Assembly: GCA_024404115.1 (NCBI GenBank)
Contig: JAKSQM010000004.1
Location: 62,001 to 126,000 of the forward strand
Source: Clostridia bacterium
GTDB lineage: Bacteria; Bacillota; Clostridia; Oscillospirales; Acutalibacteraceae
Length of the DNA: 64,000 nucleotides
Reading direction: 5' to 3'
Shown here: positions 37,717-45,359 of the stretch, in pieces
Position numbering within the stretch: position 1 is the stretch's first letter
Layout of the letters: each line of letters opens with the position of its first letter
Translations under genes and position numbers: made by a program
Notes under the pieces: model-generated
The model's database searches: none
What the model was told of the DNA's origin: nothing
What the model saw: the letters and a program-made list of their open reading frames with translations, nothing else

Positions 37717-37758
37717 AAATTGCTTATTTGGATATTTTCTCTATTATAAGTAATTGTT

Positions 37759-38787
37759 TTATTTAATTATCTTTTTTAGTCCCTTTTTTAACCTATGTAT
37801 CATATCGTCATATTCTTCTTTGTTTAAAGGATCAAATCTGATGTATTTCAAAGAAGCGATTATTGATGGAACTTCACTGTCATCTATTATTACAACAAAA
37901 ATCGGTTTGTTATGTTTGCGATATTTCATATAAAATCCTTGCCATTCGTCTTTGCAGAAAGCTGATTCAAGATAGCTTTTTGATAAAATAATTATCAATG
38001 CGTTGCAATTATCCAATCCGTCTGAAATGGATTGAGGTATGCTTTGACCTGCATCAATATCCCACATATCAAACCAAACATCATACCCTGATCTTTCAAG
38101 ATCCATTGCAATATATGCAGAAATTTGTTTATCAATCGAAGAATGTGAAATAAAAACTTTTTTCATACCTGTGCCCCTTAAAAATACAGTATCTACGTAT
38201 ATTTGATTTAAAATTTTTAATGTGTAAACATATTCATCATACAATGTAATAGCATCGTCTACATCAAACATCAAGCTATTGACTCTATATCTGCTTAATT
38301 GTGAAGAAAGGCTATTTGCTCTGGATACAACATCATACACAGTAACCGTATTGCTTAAGTATTTAAGTGGAATTTCATAACAATAGGCTAAGCTGTTTAC
38401 CATTTCACCCCAGAATACATATCCATAATCACCACAATAATCGTCATAATAGCCGATTCTTCCTTCGAATTCACCAGCGATTACTTTAACAATACCGAAA
38501 GTCAGTTCATCACTATCAAGATCAGAATTTATTAACTCAGATCCAAATATTACTCTTTCAATTGTTTCTTTTTTGTAACTTTCAAATGTTGTTTCCAATG
38601 CTTTTCGCATTTGTAATTTTTGTTTATTTATACCATATTTTTTTAATTTATATTCGACTTGTTTTTTAGAAACATTAAACAATGCCGCAATTTCACTTTT
38701 TATTAAATCTTTTTCTATATAAAGATCAAATAAATCATCCTGAGTAACTTGATCCCAAGTTTTATCATAAGATTTCAATTTGCTCAC
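37759..38787 (-). CDS. HTH-TIR domain protein, possible defence gene
   Basis: About 342 residues. Residues 1-60 contain a homeodomain-like helix-turn-helix (DLIKSEIAALFNVSKKQVEYKLKKYG). A middle part (about 90-125) has FGIVKVIAGEFEGRIGYYDD, reminiscent of a KOW-type fold. Residues 208-342 are a TIR domain: KVFISHSSIDK, VWFDMWDI, LIIILSKSYLES and FCKDEW with the catalytic-type Glu about residue 281. TIR domains cleave NAD+ in antiphage systems. No sensor partner gene is adjacent. The gene is more AT-rich than its neighbours and sits next to tRNA genes, so recent transfer is likely. GTG at 38787 fits AAAGG at 7 nt; TTG at 38790 is possible. Confidence 0.85.
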   Translation of the reverse strand: MSKLKSYDKTWDQVTQDDLFDLYIEKDLIKSEIAALFNVSKKQVEYKLKKYGINKQKLQMRKALETTFESYKKETIERVIFGSELINSDLDSDELTFGIVKVIAGEFEGRIGYYDDYCGDYGYVFWGEMVNSLAYCYEIPLKYLSNTVTVYDVVSRANSLSSQLSRYRVNSLMFDVDDAITLYDEYVYTLKILNQIYVDTVFLRGTGMKKVFISHSSIDKQISAYIAMDLERSGYDVWFDMWDIDAGQSIPQSISDGLDNCNALIIILSKSYLESAFCKDEWQGFYMKYRKHNKPIFVVIIDDSEVPSIIASLKYIRFDPLNKEEYDDMIHRLKKGLKKIIK

Positions 38788-38868
38788 CAAACTACCTTTT
38801 GTTTAATTATAAAATGTAACTATTAGAATTTCGTTAGAACGGTTTTATGGAAATGTAGTTGTATAAAA

Positions 38869-38904
38869 CAAAAAACTGCTGAAACACGAAGCTTCAACAG
38901 TTTT
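38869..38904 (-). terminator. Terminator of the tRNA pair
   Basis: Minus-strand stem AAACTG-TGAA/TTCA-CAGTTT followed by TTTTG, just after the CCA end of tRNA-Tyr. Confidence 0.75.
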
Positions 38905-38907
38905 AAG

Positions 38908-38992
38908 TGGTGGGAGAGGGTGGATTCGAACCACCGAAGTCACTGACGACAGATTTACAGTCTGTTCCCTTTGGCCGCTCGGGAACTCTCCC
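38908..38992 (-). tRNA. tRNA-Tyr (GTA)
   Basis: 85 nt with encoded CCA. The acceptor stem GGGAGAG pairs with CTCTCCC, the T-arm has GGTTCGAATCC, the variable arm is long as expected for bacterial tRNA-Tyr, and the anticodon loop CTGTAAA carries GTA. It is the downstream member of a tRNA-Thr/tRNA-Tyr pair. Confidence 0.96.
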
Positions 38993-39006
38993 ATTATTCA
39001 ATAAAA

Positions 39007-39082
39007 TGGAGCTGGTGGACGGACTCGAACCCCCGACCTGCTGATTACAAATCAGCTGCTCTACCAACTGAGCTACACCAGC
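39007..39082 (-). tRNA. tRNA-Thr (TGT)
   Basis: 76 nt with encoded CCA. Acceptor stem GCTGGTG/CACCAGC, D-arm TAGCTCAGTTGGTAGAGCA, anticodon TGT in the stem CTGAT/ATCAG, and T-arm GGTTCGAGTCC. Lies 14 nt upstream of tRNA-Tyr in the same transcript. Confidence 0.96.
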
Positions 39083-39098
39083 GCCTCAACGCTCAATT

Positions 39099-39127
39099 AA
39101 TATATCACATACAAAGACATTTGTCAA
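39099..39127 (-). promoter_or_regulatory. Promoter of the tRNA-Thr/tRNA-Tyr unit
   Basis: Minus-strand TTGACA and TATATT boxes, 17-bp spacer, TGTGA extended -10, about 16 bp before the tRNA-Thr 5' end. Confidence 0.8.
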
Positions 39128-39256
39128 CACTTTTTTTGAAATTTTTTTAATTTTTTTAAAAAAGTTGGTAATATGACAATAAAATGCATTCTGTTATTGA
39201 TTTTTTGCACAAAATAGCGTATATTTATTTCATATAATAATTAAGGTGGTAAATTT

Positions 39257-39925
39257 ATGAAAAAATTGAACAAAATACCAGTTATTCCCAAATCTCATCA
39301 GATTACATGGTGGGTCTGCCGTGGGATTTTGTTTATCTGGGGCGCTTCAATGCTGTTTTTAGGCTACACAACAGAATTTCTTGAAGCTATGTTTGCCATA
39401 ATATTTACACACCTGTGGGATATGTTTCAGCTTTTTGGCGGCAAGAGCTTCATAACATATGTGCCATATTACCTTTTTACTTTTTTGAATTGCTTTATTG
39501 CTTTCAGCGTTGCAATTGGTTCAACTGTCAACAAATTCACTACATTTCCTTATATCGACCTGCCTGAGCATTTCTTCGCCGGCTTCATTGCCGCTGTTGG
39601 CGGATATGAATTTGCAGTGATTATGCAGTCAAGGCAGCCTAAGGATAAGCGCATAAGCCCTGCACTGGCTTCACTTTTTGCCCTTGCATTTTCGGTTACG
39701 CTTATGGTCGGCTGGGAATTTTATGAATTCACTATGGACAGATTGTACGGTCTGAATCTTCAACGCTCTGCCTTTAACATTGAAGAGGGTCTTGTTGACA
39801 CAATGGTTGACCTTATTCTTGGCAGCTCAGGCGCATTGCTTGGAATGTTTGTAATAGCGTTTAAGAAAAACAATGTGCTTTCAAAAAAGAAAGCTGAAAA
39901 AATCGCAGAAAATTCTAAGAAATAA
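39257..39925 (+). CDS. YjdF/DUF2238-like integral membrane protein
   Basis: A 222-residue protein with about five hydrophobic segments. The segments LPEHFFAGFIAAVGGYEF and VGWEFYEFTMDRLYG, with a later EGLVDTMVDLILGSSGALLG, match the YjdF/DUF2238 pattern of a conserved His/Glu/Asp set buried in the membrane. Function is unknown in that family; metal or small-solute handling has been guessed. ATG follows AAGGTGG. It lies 15 nt before the phosphohexomutase gene and is probably co-transcribed with it. Confidence 0.7.
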   Translation: MKKLNKIPVIPKSHQITWWVCRGILFIWGASMLFLGYTTEFLEAMFAIIFTHLWDMFQLFGGKSFITYVPYYLFTFLNCFIAFSVAIGSTVNKFTTFPYIDLPEHFFAGFIAAVGGYEFAVIMQSRQPKDKRISPALASLFALAFSVTLMVGWEFYEFTMDRLYGLNLQRSAFNIEEGLVDTMVDLILGSSGALLGMFVIAFKKNNVLSKKKAEKIAENSKK

Positions 39926-39940
39926 TCGGGAGGAGATTTT

Positions 39941-41665
39941 ATGAATAATATTAAAGAGCTTTATGAGCTTTGGCTCCAGAAAGCAAAGGATGAAAAAGAG
40001 ATTTATGACGAGCTTGTTGCAATTAAAGACAAGGACGATGAAATTCTTGACAGATTTTATCGCAACCTTGAATTCGGCACAGGCGGTCTGCGTGGAGTTA
40101 TTGGCGCAGGCACAAACAGAATGAATGTTTTCACTGTTAATCAGGCAACACAGGGTCTTGCAGATTATCTTAACGAGGCATTTGAAAATCCCTCAATTGC
40201 TATTGCACACGATTCAAGAATTAACTCTGATGTATTTGCAAAAAGTGCCGCAGAGGTTCTTGCAGGCAACGGCATCAAGGTTTATTTTTACCCTGAGCTT
40301 GTTCCCACACCTATGCTTTCTTTTGCAGTGCGCAAGCTTAATTGCAGTTCAGGTATTGTTATCACAGCCAGCCACAATCCCTCTCAGTATAACGGATATA
40401 AATGCTACGACCAGAAAGGCTATCAGATAACAGACGAGGGTGCCGCAAAAACCTATGCTTATATGCAGAAGGTTGATATGTTCACTGGCGTTAAGATTCT
40501 TGACTTTGATAAAGGTCTTGAAAACGGTATGATTGAATATATCGGTCAGGATGTTTATGATGAATTCTACAAGGCTGTTCTTAACGAGTGCATCAACCCC
40601 GAAATCACCAAAAACAGCGACCTTAAAATTGTTTACACTCCCCTTAACGGAACAGGCAACAAACCCGTTCGCCACGTGCTTAAAGAGATGGGCTTCAAGG
40701 ATGTTACTGTTGTTCCCACACAGGAAAAGCCAGACGGACATTTCCCCACCTGCCCTTATCCCAACCCCGAAATCAGACAGGCGTTTGAAGAAGCAATTAA
40801 GCTTTCAAATGAAATCGGCGCAGACTTGCTCCTTGCAACTGACCCCGACTGCGACAGAGTTGGTATTGCTGTTAATGACGGCGGTGAGTATAAGCTGATG
40901 ACAGGAAACGAGGTAGGCGTTCTTCTTGCACAGTATCTTCTTTCTTGCAAAGAGGCAAAAGGTACACTTCCAGAGAAGCCTGCAATTATCAAAACAATCG
41001 TTACAACAAATCTTATCTCTGCTGTTGCAGAAAAATATAACTGCGAAATTTATGATCTTCTTACAGGCTTCAAATATATCGGCGAGCTTGTAACAGAGCT
41101 TGAAGCAAAGGGCGAGGTTGACCGCTACATTCTCGGTATGGAAGAGAGCTACGGTTATCTTACAGGTATTCACGCCCGTGATAAGGACGGCGTAAACGGC
41201 GCATCACTTATCTGCGAAATGGCAGCATATTACAAGGCAACTGAGGGCAAGAATCTTTATCAGAAAATGAACGATATATATGACCAGTACGGTATGTATA
41301 TGAACACACTTCTTAACTTTGCATTTGCAGGCGCAGAGGGTATGGACAAAATGAAGGGCATTATGGCTGAGCTTCGTGAGAATCCACCCAAAGAAATTGC
41401 AGGCATGAAAGTTACTAAAGTCAGCGATTACCTTACAAGTGTTGCAACAGACACCGAAACAGGTGAAAAGACAGTTCTCACTCTTCCAAAATCAAATGTT
41501 CTTGCATACGCTCTTCCCGATGGCAACAGTGCAATCATCCGCCCATCAGGCACAGAGCCAAAGATTAAGATTTATGTTACCGCAGTTGGTAAGGACAGAG
41601 AGTCAGCACAGGATCTTACAGATAAAATAAGTGAAGATATGAAAGGATTTATAGGTGTTAAATAA
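39941..41665 (+). CDS. pgcA: Phosphoglucomutase/phosphomannomutase
   Basis: A 574-residue alpha-D-phosphohexomutase. The four conserved loops are present: the phosphoserine loop TASHNPSQYNGY (about residue 145), the Mg2+ loop DPDCDRVG (about 305), the sugar-specificity loop MEESYGY (about 405) and the phosphate-binding loop RPSGTEPKIKIY (about 535). It interconverts glucose-1- and glucose-6-phosphate, and possibly mannose phosphates, linking glycolysis to glycan and cell-wall precursors. Ribosome site GGGAGGAG. The stop shares one base with a tiny downstream gene (TAATG). Confidence 0.95.
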   Translation: MNNIKELYELWLQKAKDEKEIYDELVAIKDKDDEILDRFYRNLEFGTGGLRGVIGAGTNRMNVFTVNQATQGLADYLNEAFENPSIAIAHDSRINSDVFAKSAAEVLAGNGIKVYFYPELVPTPMLSFAVRKLNCSSGIVITASHNPSQYNGYKCYDQKGYQITDEGAAKTYAYMQKVDMFTGVKILDFDKGLENGMIEYIGQDVYDEFYKAVLNECINPEITKNSDLKIVYTPLNGTGNKPVRHVLKEMGFKDVTVVPTQEKPDGHFPTCPYPNPEIRQAFEEAIKLSNEIGADLLLATDPDCDRVGIAVNDGGEYKLMTGNEVGVLLAQYLLSCKEAKGTLPEKPAIIKTIVTTNLISAVAEKYNCEIYDLLTGFKYIGELVTELEAKGEVDRYILGMEESYGYLTGIHARDKDGVNGASLICEMAAYYKATEGKNLYQKMNDIYDQYGMYMNTLLNFAFAGAEGMDKMKGIMAELRENPPKEIAGMKVTKVSDYLTSVATDTETGEKTVLTLPKSNVLAYALPDGNSAIIRPSGTEPKIKIYVTAVGKDRESAQDLTDKISEDMKGFIGVK

Positions 41666-41763
41666 TGGGAAACAGAAAATTTGTCAGAATCACAGCACTT
41701 GCACTTGCAGTTATTATGTTTTTGAGCGTTTTTGTTGGCGTAATGTTCTCTCTGGCAAGATAA
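41665..41763 (+). CDS. Tiny single-span membrane protein (32 aa)
   Basis: The ATG overlaps the stop of the phosphohexomutase gene (TAATG). The 32-residue product starts with a basic stretch (MGNRKFVR) and continues as one hydrophobic helix ending SLAR, the pattern of a small inner-membrane protein. Coupled translation and the clean positive-inside pattern favour a real gene. Function unknown; it might regulate a membrane protein such as the YjdF-like one upstream. Confidence 0.5.
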   Translation: MGNRKFVRITALALAVIMFLSVFVGVMFSLAR

Positions 41764-41791
41764 AACAGATGTGAAATCAAGGACTAAAAAA

Positions 41792-43183
41792 ATGAAAAAA
41801 GTATTATCTTTATTATTGACAGCGGTTGTTATTGCTTCATCATTTGCCGGCACAATCACTGCATATGCTGCCGCACTGAAGCCAGGTGATGTGAATAAAG
41901 ACAGAAAAGTAAATTCCACCGATGCCCTTGAAATTCTTATGATTTCAATTGGCAAAATGGAAAAGACAGATGACGCACTTTCTGTTGGCGATATTGATGG
42001 CGACGGCAAGCTCGGCTCAAGCGACGCACTGATGATTCTTCAATATTATGTTGGTGTTGAGTTCACAGTTCAAAAGGTTGTTGTGAATAAAAAAGACACA
42101 ATCTGCAAAAAAGGCGATATTATAACGGCAACTGGCAAGGCGTATCCGCTTTTTGCAAAGGATACAAGTGTTGAATGGTCATCTTCAAATGAAAAAATTG
42201 CACAGGTGAGCAATGTCGGAAGTATAAAAGTTCTTGAAAACGGCTCTTGCACAATCACCTGCAAATCAAAAGAAAATCCCAAGGTTTCTGCATCATTTAA
42301 AATAAATTGCGGTATTAAGGCGACCTCTGTTACGCTCAATAAAAAGAGTGATTCAGTTGCAATGGGCAAGTCAATTCAGCTTCAGGCAACTGTTGCCCCT
42401 GCGGATGCTTACTGTGATGTTTTCACATGGAAATCATCTGATTCTTCCATTGCCTCTGTTGATGAAAAAGGCAAGGTAAAGGCAAAGTCAATGGGCACTG
42501 CCACAATCACCTGCACCACAACAGACGGCTCAAATAAAAGCGCAAAATACACTATCACCGTTAATATGATGAAAGTGCCGTATGTTAATCAGATGAGTGC
42601 ATACCCAACAGGCTGTGAAGCGGCTTCAAGCTGTATGCTTCTGAAATATTATGGATTCAGCATCACTATGGATCAGATGGTAAACATCATCCCCAGAGAA
42701 AATCTTGTTAATAAAAACGGCAAGTGGTACGGACCCGACATTAACGAAAAGTTTGTTGGCGACCCAAGATACGGCTACCGCTCAAGCATAAGAGGATACG
42801 GTGCATTTTCACCTTGCATCACAAAGGCACTGCAAAAGGCAATTGACCAGCGTGGCGGTGGATACACTGCAAAAAATCTTAAAGGCTGCACTATTGATAC
42901 TCTTTATAAAACAGTTTCAGAGGGTAAGCCTGCGGTTGTGTGGGCAACATACAATATGAATAACCCCACAGAGGTTAATGCGTGGTATATTAACACCACA
43001 GGCAAATATTTTGAATATCCTAAGGGAACACATGTTATGGTGCTTTGCGGATATGACAAGAATTATGTTTATGTAATGGATCCATACGAAAGCCCCAATG
43101 CAAAGAAATTCTCAAAATCAACTTTTAAAAGTCGCTGGGAGCTTCTTGGCAAACAGGCAATTGTTCTTGAAAAGAATAAATAA
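41792..43183 (+). CDS. Secreted dockerin-Big2-C39-like cysteine peptidase
   Basis: About 463 residues. Signal peptide (about 1-26, cleavage near AYA). A type I dockerin follows directly (PGDVNKDRKVNSTDALEIL and GDIDGDGKLGSSDALMIL, two Ca2+ loops, about 30-90), so here it is N-terminal. Then two bacterial Ig-like group 2 domains (about 95-265; VEWSSSNEKIAQV and FTWKSSDSSIASV) and a C39-like peptidase domain (about 270-463; VPYVNQMSAYPTGCEAASSC, with His in GTHVMVLCGYD and Asp in MDPY). It should dock to a cohesin on the cell surface and cleave peptides. ATG at 41792 fits AAGGA; the longer GTG frame does not. Confidence 0.88.
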   Translation: MKKVLSLLLTAVVIASSFAGTITAYAAALKPGDVNKDRKVNSTDALEILMISIGKMEKTDDALSVGDIDGDGKLGSSDALMILQYYVGVEFTVQKVVVNKKDTICKKGDIITATGKAYPLFAKDTSVEWSSSNEKIAQVSNVGSIKVLENGSCTITCKSKENPKVSASFKINCGIKATSVTLNKKSDSVAMGKSIQLQATVAPADAYCDVFTWKSSDSSIASVDEKGKVKAKSMGTATITCTTTDGSNKSAKYTITVNMMKVPYVNQMSAYPTGCEAASSCMLLKYYGFSITMDQMVNIIPRENLVNKNGKWYGPDINEKFVGDPRYGYRSSIRGYGAFSPCITKALQKAIDQRGGGYTAKNLKGCTIDTLYKTVSEGKPAVVWATYNMNNPTEVNAWYINTTGKYFEYPKGTHVMVLCGYDKNYVYVMDPYESPNAKKFSKSTFKSRWELLGKQAIVLEKNK

Positions 43184-43198
43184 AAATTTCAGCAATTT

Positions 43199-43232
43199 TC
43201 AGCACAGTTCTTTTGAGCTGTGCTGATTTTTT
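43199..43232 (+). terminator. Terminator of the C39-like peptidase gene
   Basis: Stem TCAGCACAG/CTGTGCTGA with a 10-nt loop followed by TTTTTT. Confidence 0.85.
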
Positions 43233-43326
43233 GTTTGTTATTTTGACGAAAGAATTGTATAGCTTCTTTTTGTGAAATACTATCGGTTGTGCAATAAAAA
43301 TTTTTCTTAGAATATTAAAAAAAGCG

Positions 43327-43355
43327 TTCCATTTTCTTTAAAGATAATGTATAAT
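43327..43355 (+). promoter_or_regulatory. Promoter of the dnaD-dnaI-tex operon
   Basis: TATAAT with a weak TTCCAT -35 at 17 bp, about 38 bp before the start. Within 43233-43326 I see nothing else. Confidence 0.5.
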
Positions 43356-43392
43356 TACAATTGAATTATTGTATAAAGGAAAGTTTTGTTTA

Positions 43393-44382
43393 ATGAGTTA
43401 TAAAATCAATTTCTCGTTATTGAGAGAATCGTTTGTTCTTCCATCTGTTATTGCAGATAAATATTTAAAAATGGCAAACGAGGTTCAGATAAAAACAATT
43501 CTGTGGATATTCAGAAATTCGGGTGAAAGCGTTGATGCTTCGCAGATTGCAAAAAAAATCGGCAAAAGCTCCGCCGCCGTTGAGGAGGCACTGCTTTACT
43601 GGTCATCTGTCGGTGTGCTTGAATCTGATGTAATGCCTGAATCGGCAAAGGCAGTTGAAACAGTCGCTCCGCCTGTACCAAAAGAATTGCCCGAAATTCC
43701 GTCTTTTGCACCGAGCTATGAGCAGATTGTCAAAAGATGCAGTGAATCCCCAGAAATGGAAGAATTTTTTAACGAAATTCAAAAAATTCTTGGCAAAACA
43801 TTGGGGTATGACGGTCAGAGTGCATTTGTGATGATGCACGACAGCTACGGCTTGCCCTTTGAAGTGATTTTTATGCTGGTGAGCTATTGCGTTGAAACGG
43901 GCAAGCCTGCATATAAATATATGAGTAAGCTTGCACAGAGCTGGGGCGAGAAAGAAATCGACACTATCGAAAAAGCGGACAAGGCAATTTCTGATATGAA
44001 AACCTGCTCAAGGGTTTGGGGCGAATTCACAAGATTTACTGGTATTCAAAACCCGAAGCCTACATCAAAGCAGGAGGAATTTCTTCTTCGCTGGACGGAT
44101 GATTATAAATTCACCGTTGAGATGATTTGCCTTGCATATGAAATTATGGCGGATAACTGCACAAGGGTCAGCTTCAGCTATATGGACGCTGTGCTGAAAT
44201 CGTGGTATGAAAAGGGAATAATGACCCCTGAGCAGGCAGACGCACTGAAAGAAGAATGGAAAAAATCAAGACCTGCCAAAAAGGGCAAGGGTCAGGAGTT
44301 TAAATCAACATCTTATAATATGGATGAATTTAAAAAGAGGGCAGACCAGCTGCCAGTTTATAAACCAAGAGAGGGGAGTTAA
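43393..44382 (+). CDS. DnaD-domain replication protein
   Basis: About 329 residues. The N-terminus (1-80) is a winged-helix like DnaD_N (VDASQIAKKIGKSSAAVEEALLYW). Two DnaB2/DnaD-type helical domains follow (about 125-190 and 215-290; the second with YMDAVLKSWYEKGIMTPEQ, the YxxxIxxxW signature). It remodels DNA at oriC and helps load the helicase with the DnaI-type protein encoded 2 nt downstream. ATG at 43393 lies behind AAAGGAAAG; a TTG start 8 codons earlier is possible. Confidence 0.88.
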   Translation: MSYKINFSLLRESFVLPSVIADKYLKMANEVQIKTILWIFRNSGESVDASQIAKKIGKSSAAVEEALLYWSSVGVLESDVMPESAKAVETVAPPVPKELPEIPSFAPSYEQIVKRCSESPEMEEFFNEIQKILGKTLGYDGQSAFVMMHDSYGLPFEVIFMLVSYCVETGKPAYKYMSKLAQSWGEKEIDTIEKADKAISDMKTCSRVWGEFTRFTGIQNPKPTSKQEEFLLRWTDDYKFTVEMICLAYEIMADNCTRVSFSYMDAVLKSWYEKGIMTPEQADALKEEWKKSRPAKKGKGQEFKSTSYNMDEFKKRADQLPVYKPREGS

Positions 44383-44384
44383 AA

Positions 44385-45353
44385 ATGGGCTACTCAACAG
44401 CAGAATACGAGGCTGCACGCCGTGAGCTTGAAAAAAGAAGAACACAGGCAGAAAATATTCAGAAAAAACATCACGAAGAGGTAACAGCAAAAATCCCCGA
44501 AATAACCGAAATAGAAAGTCAGATGGCACAGACCGCACTTTCTGTTATTAAGGCACTGGGCATGGGCAAGGATGCTGTTTCTTATGTTAAAATGCTTGAA
44601 GAGGCGAGCCTTTCCGCTCAGAAAAGAAGAACTGAGCTTCTTAAAGAAAACGGCTACCCAGAGGATTATCTCAAGGTAAAATATACCTGCCCGAAATGTG
44701 AGGATAAAGGCTTTGTAAGCGGCATAATGTGCGAATGTCATAAAAACCTTCTTAAAGCAAAGGCATACGAAAGGCTTTGCAATAAATTCCCAATTGACAG
44801 GTTTACTTTTCAGAATTTTGACACAGGCTATTACCCCGATTCAGGCAACGGAATCACACCCCGTCAGAGGATGGAAAGCGTTTTTGAATTTTGCAAAAAC
44901 TATGCTATGGATTTCAGCAAAAAATCACCCAGCATAATTTTATACGGCAACACAGGTCTTGGCAAAACTCACCTTTCGCTGGCTATTGCAGGGGCAGTTA
45001 TCAAGCGTGGATACGGCGTGATTTATTGCTCTGCACAGAATATTTTAAGCAAGCTGGAAAATGAAAAATTCGGCAGAGAAGAGTATCAGAATACAGAGAA
45101 AAATCTGCTCCAGTGTGATTTGCTTATTCTTGACGATTTAGGTTCAGAATTCAGTACACAGTTCACAGTTTCAGCGGTTTATAACATTATCAATTCAAGA
45201 CTTCTTGACGGCAAGCCTACAATAATCAGCACAAATCTTTCACCCGAGAATCTTGAAAGCACCTACACCCCAAGAATTGCATCAAGAATTTACAGCGAAT
45301 ATGTTCTTTTGCAGTTTGACGGCAACGACATAAGGCAATTAAAAACGAGGTAA
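44385..45353 (+). CDS. DnaI/DnaC-type helicase loader ATPase
   Basis: 322 residues. An N-terminal coiled-coil-like part (about 1-95), a zinc-binding element CPKC with CECH (about 104-124), then an AAA+ domain with Walker A GNTGLGKTH (about 187-195), Walker B LLILDDLG (about 245-252) and sensor STNLS. It loads the replicative helicase onto DNA opened by DnaA/DnaD. It overlaps in operon with dnaD (2-nt gap) and tex (6-nt gap). Confidence 0.93.
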   Translation: MGYSTAEYEAARRELEKRRTQAENIQKKHHEEVTAKIPEITEIESQMAQTALSVIKALGMGKDAVSYVKMLEEASLSAQKRRTELLKENGYPEDYLKVKYTCPKCEDKGFVSGIMCECHKNLLKAKAYERLCNKFPIDRFTFQNFDTGYYPDSGNGITPRQRMESVFEFCKNYAMDFSKKSPSIILYGNTGLGKTHLSLAIAGAVIKRGYGVIYCSAQNILSKLENEKFGREEYQNTEKNLLQCDLLILDDLGSEFSTQFTVSAVYNIINSRLLDGKPTIISTNLSPENLESTYTPRIASRIYSEYVLLQFDGNDIRQLKTR

Positions 45354-45359
45354 CATACA

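Noticed and set aside
37759-39082. Integrative element inserted at the tRNA genes
   Set aside because: No integrase, no repeated tRNA 3' end and no element boundary could be found near the TIR gene.
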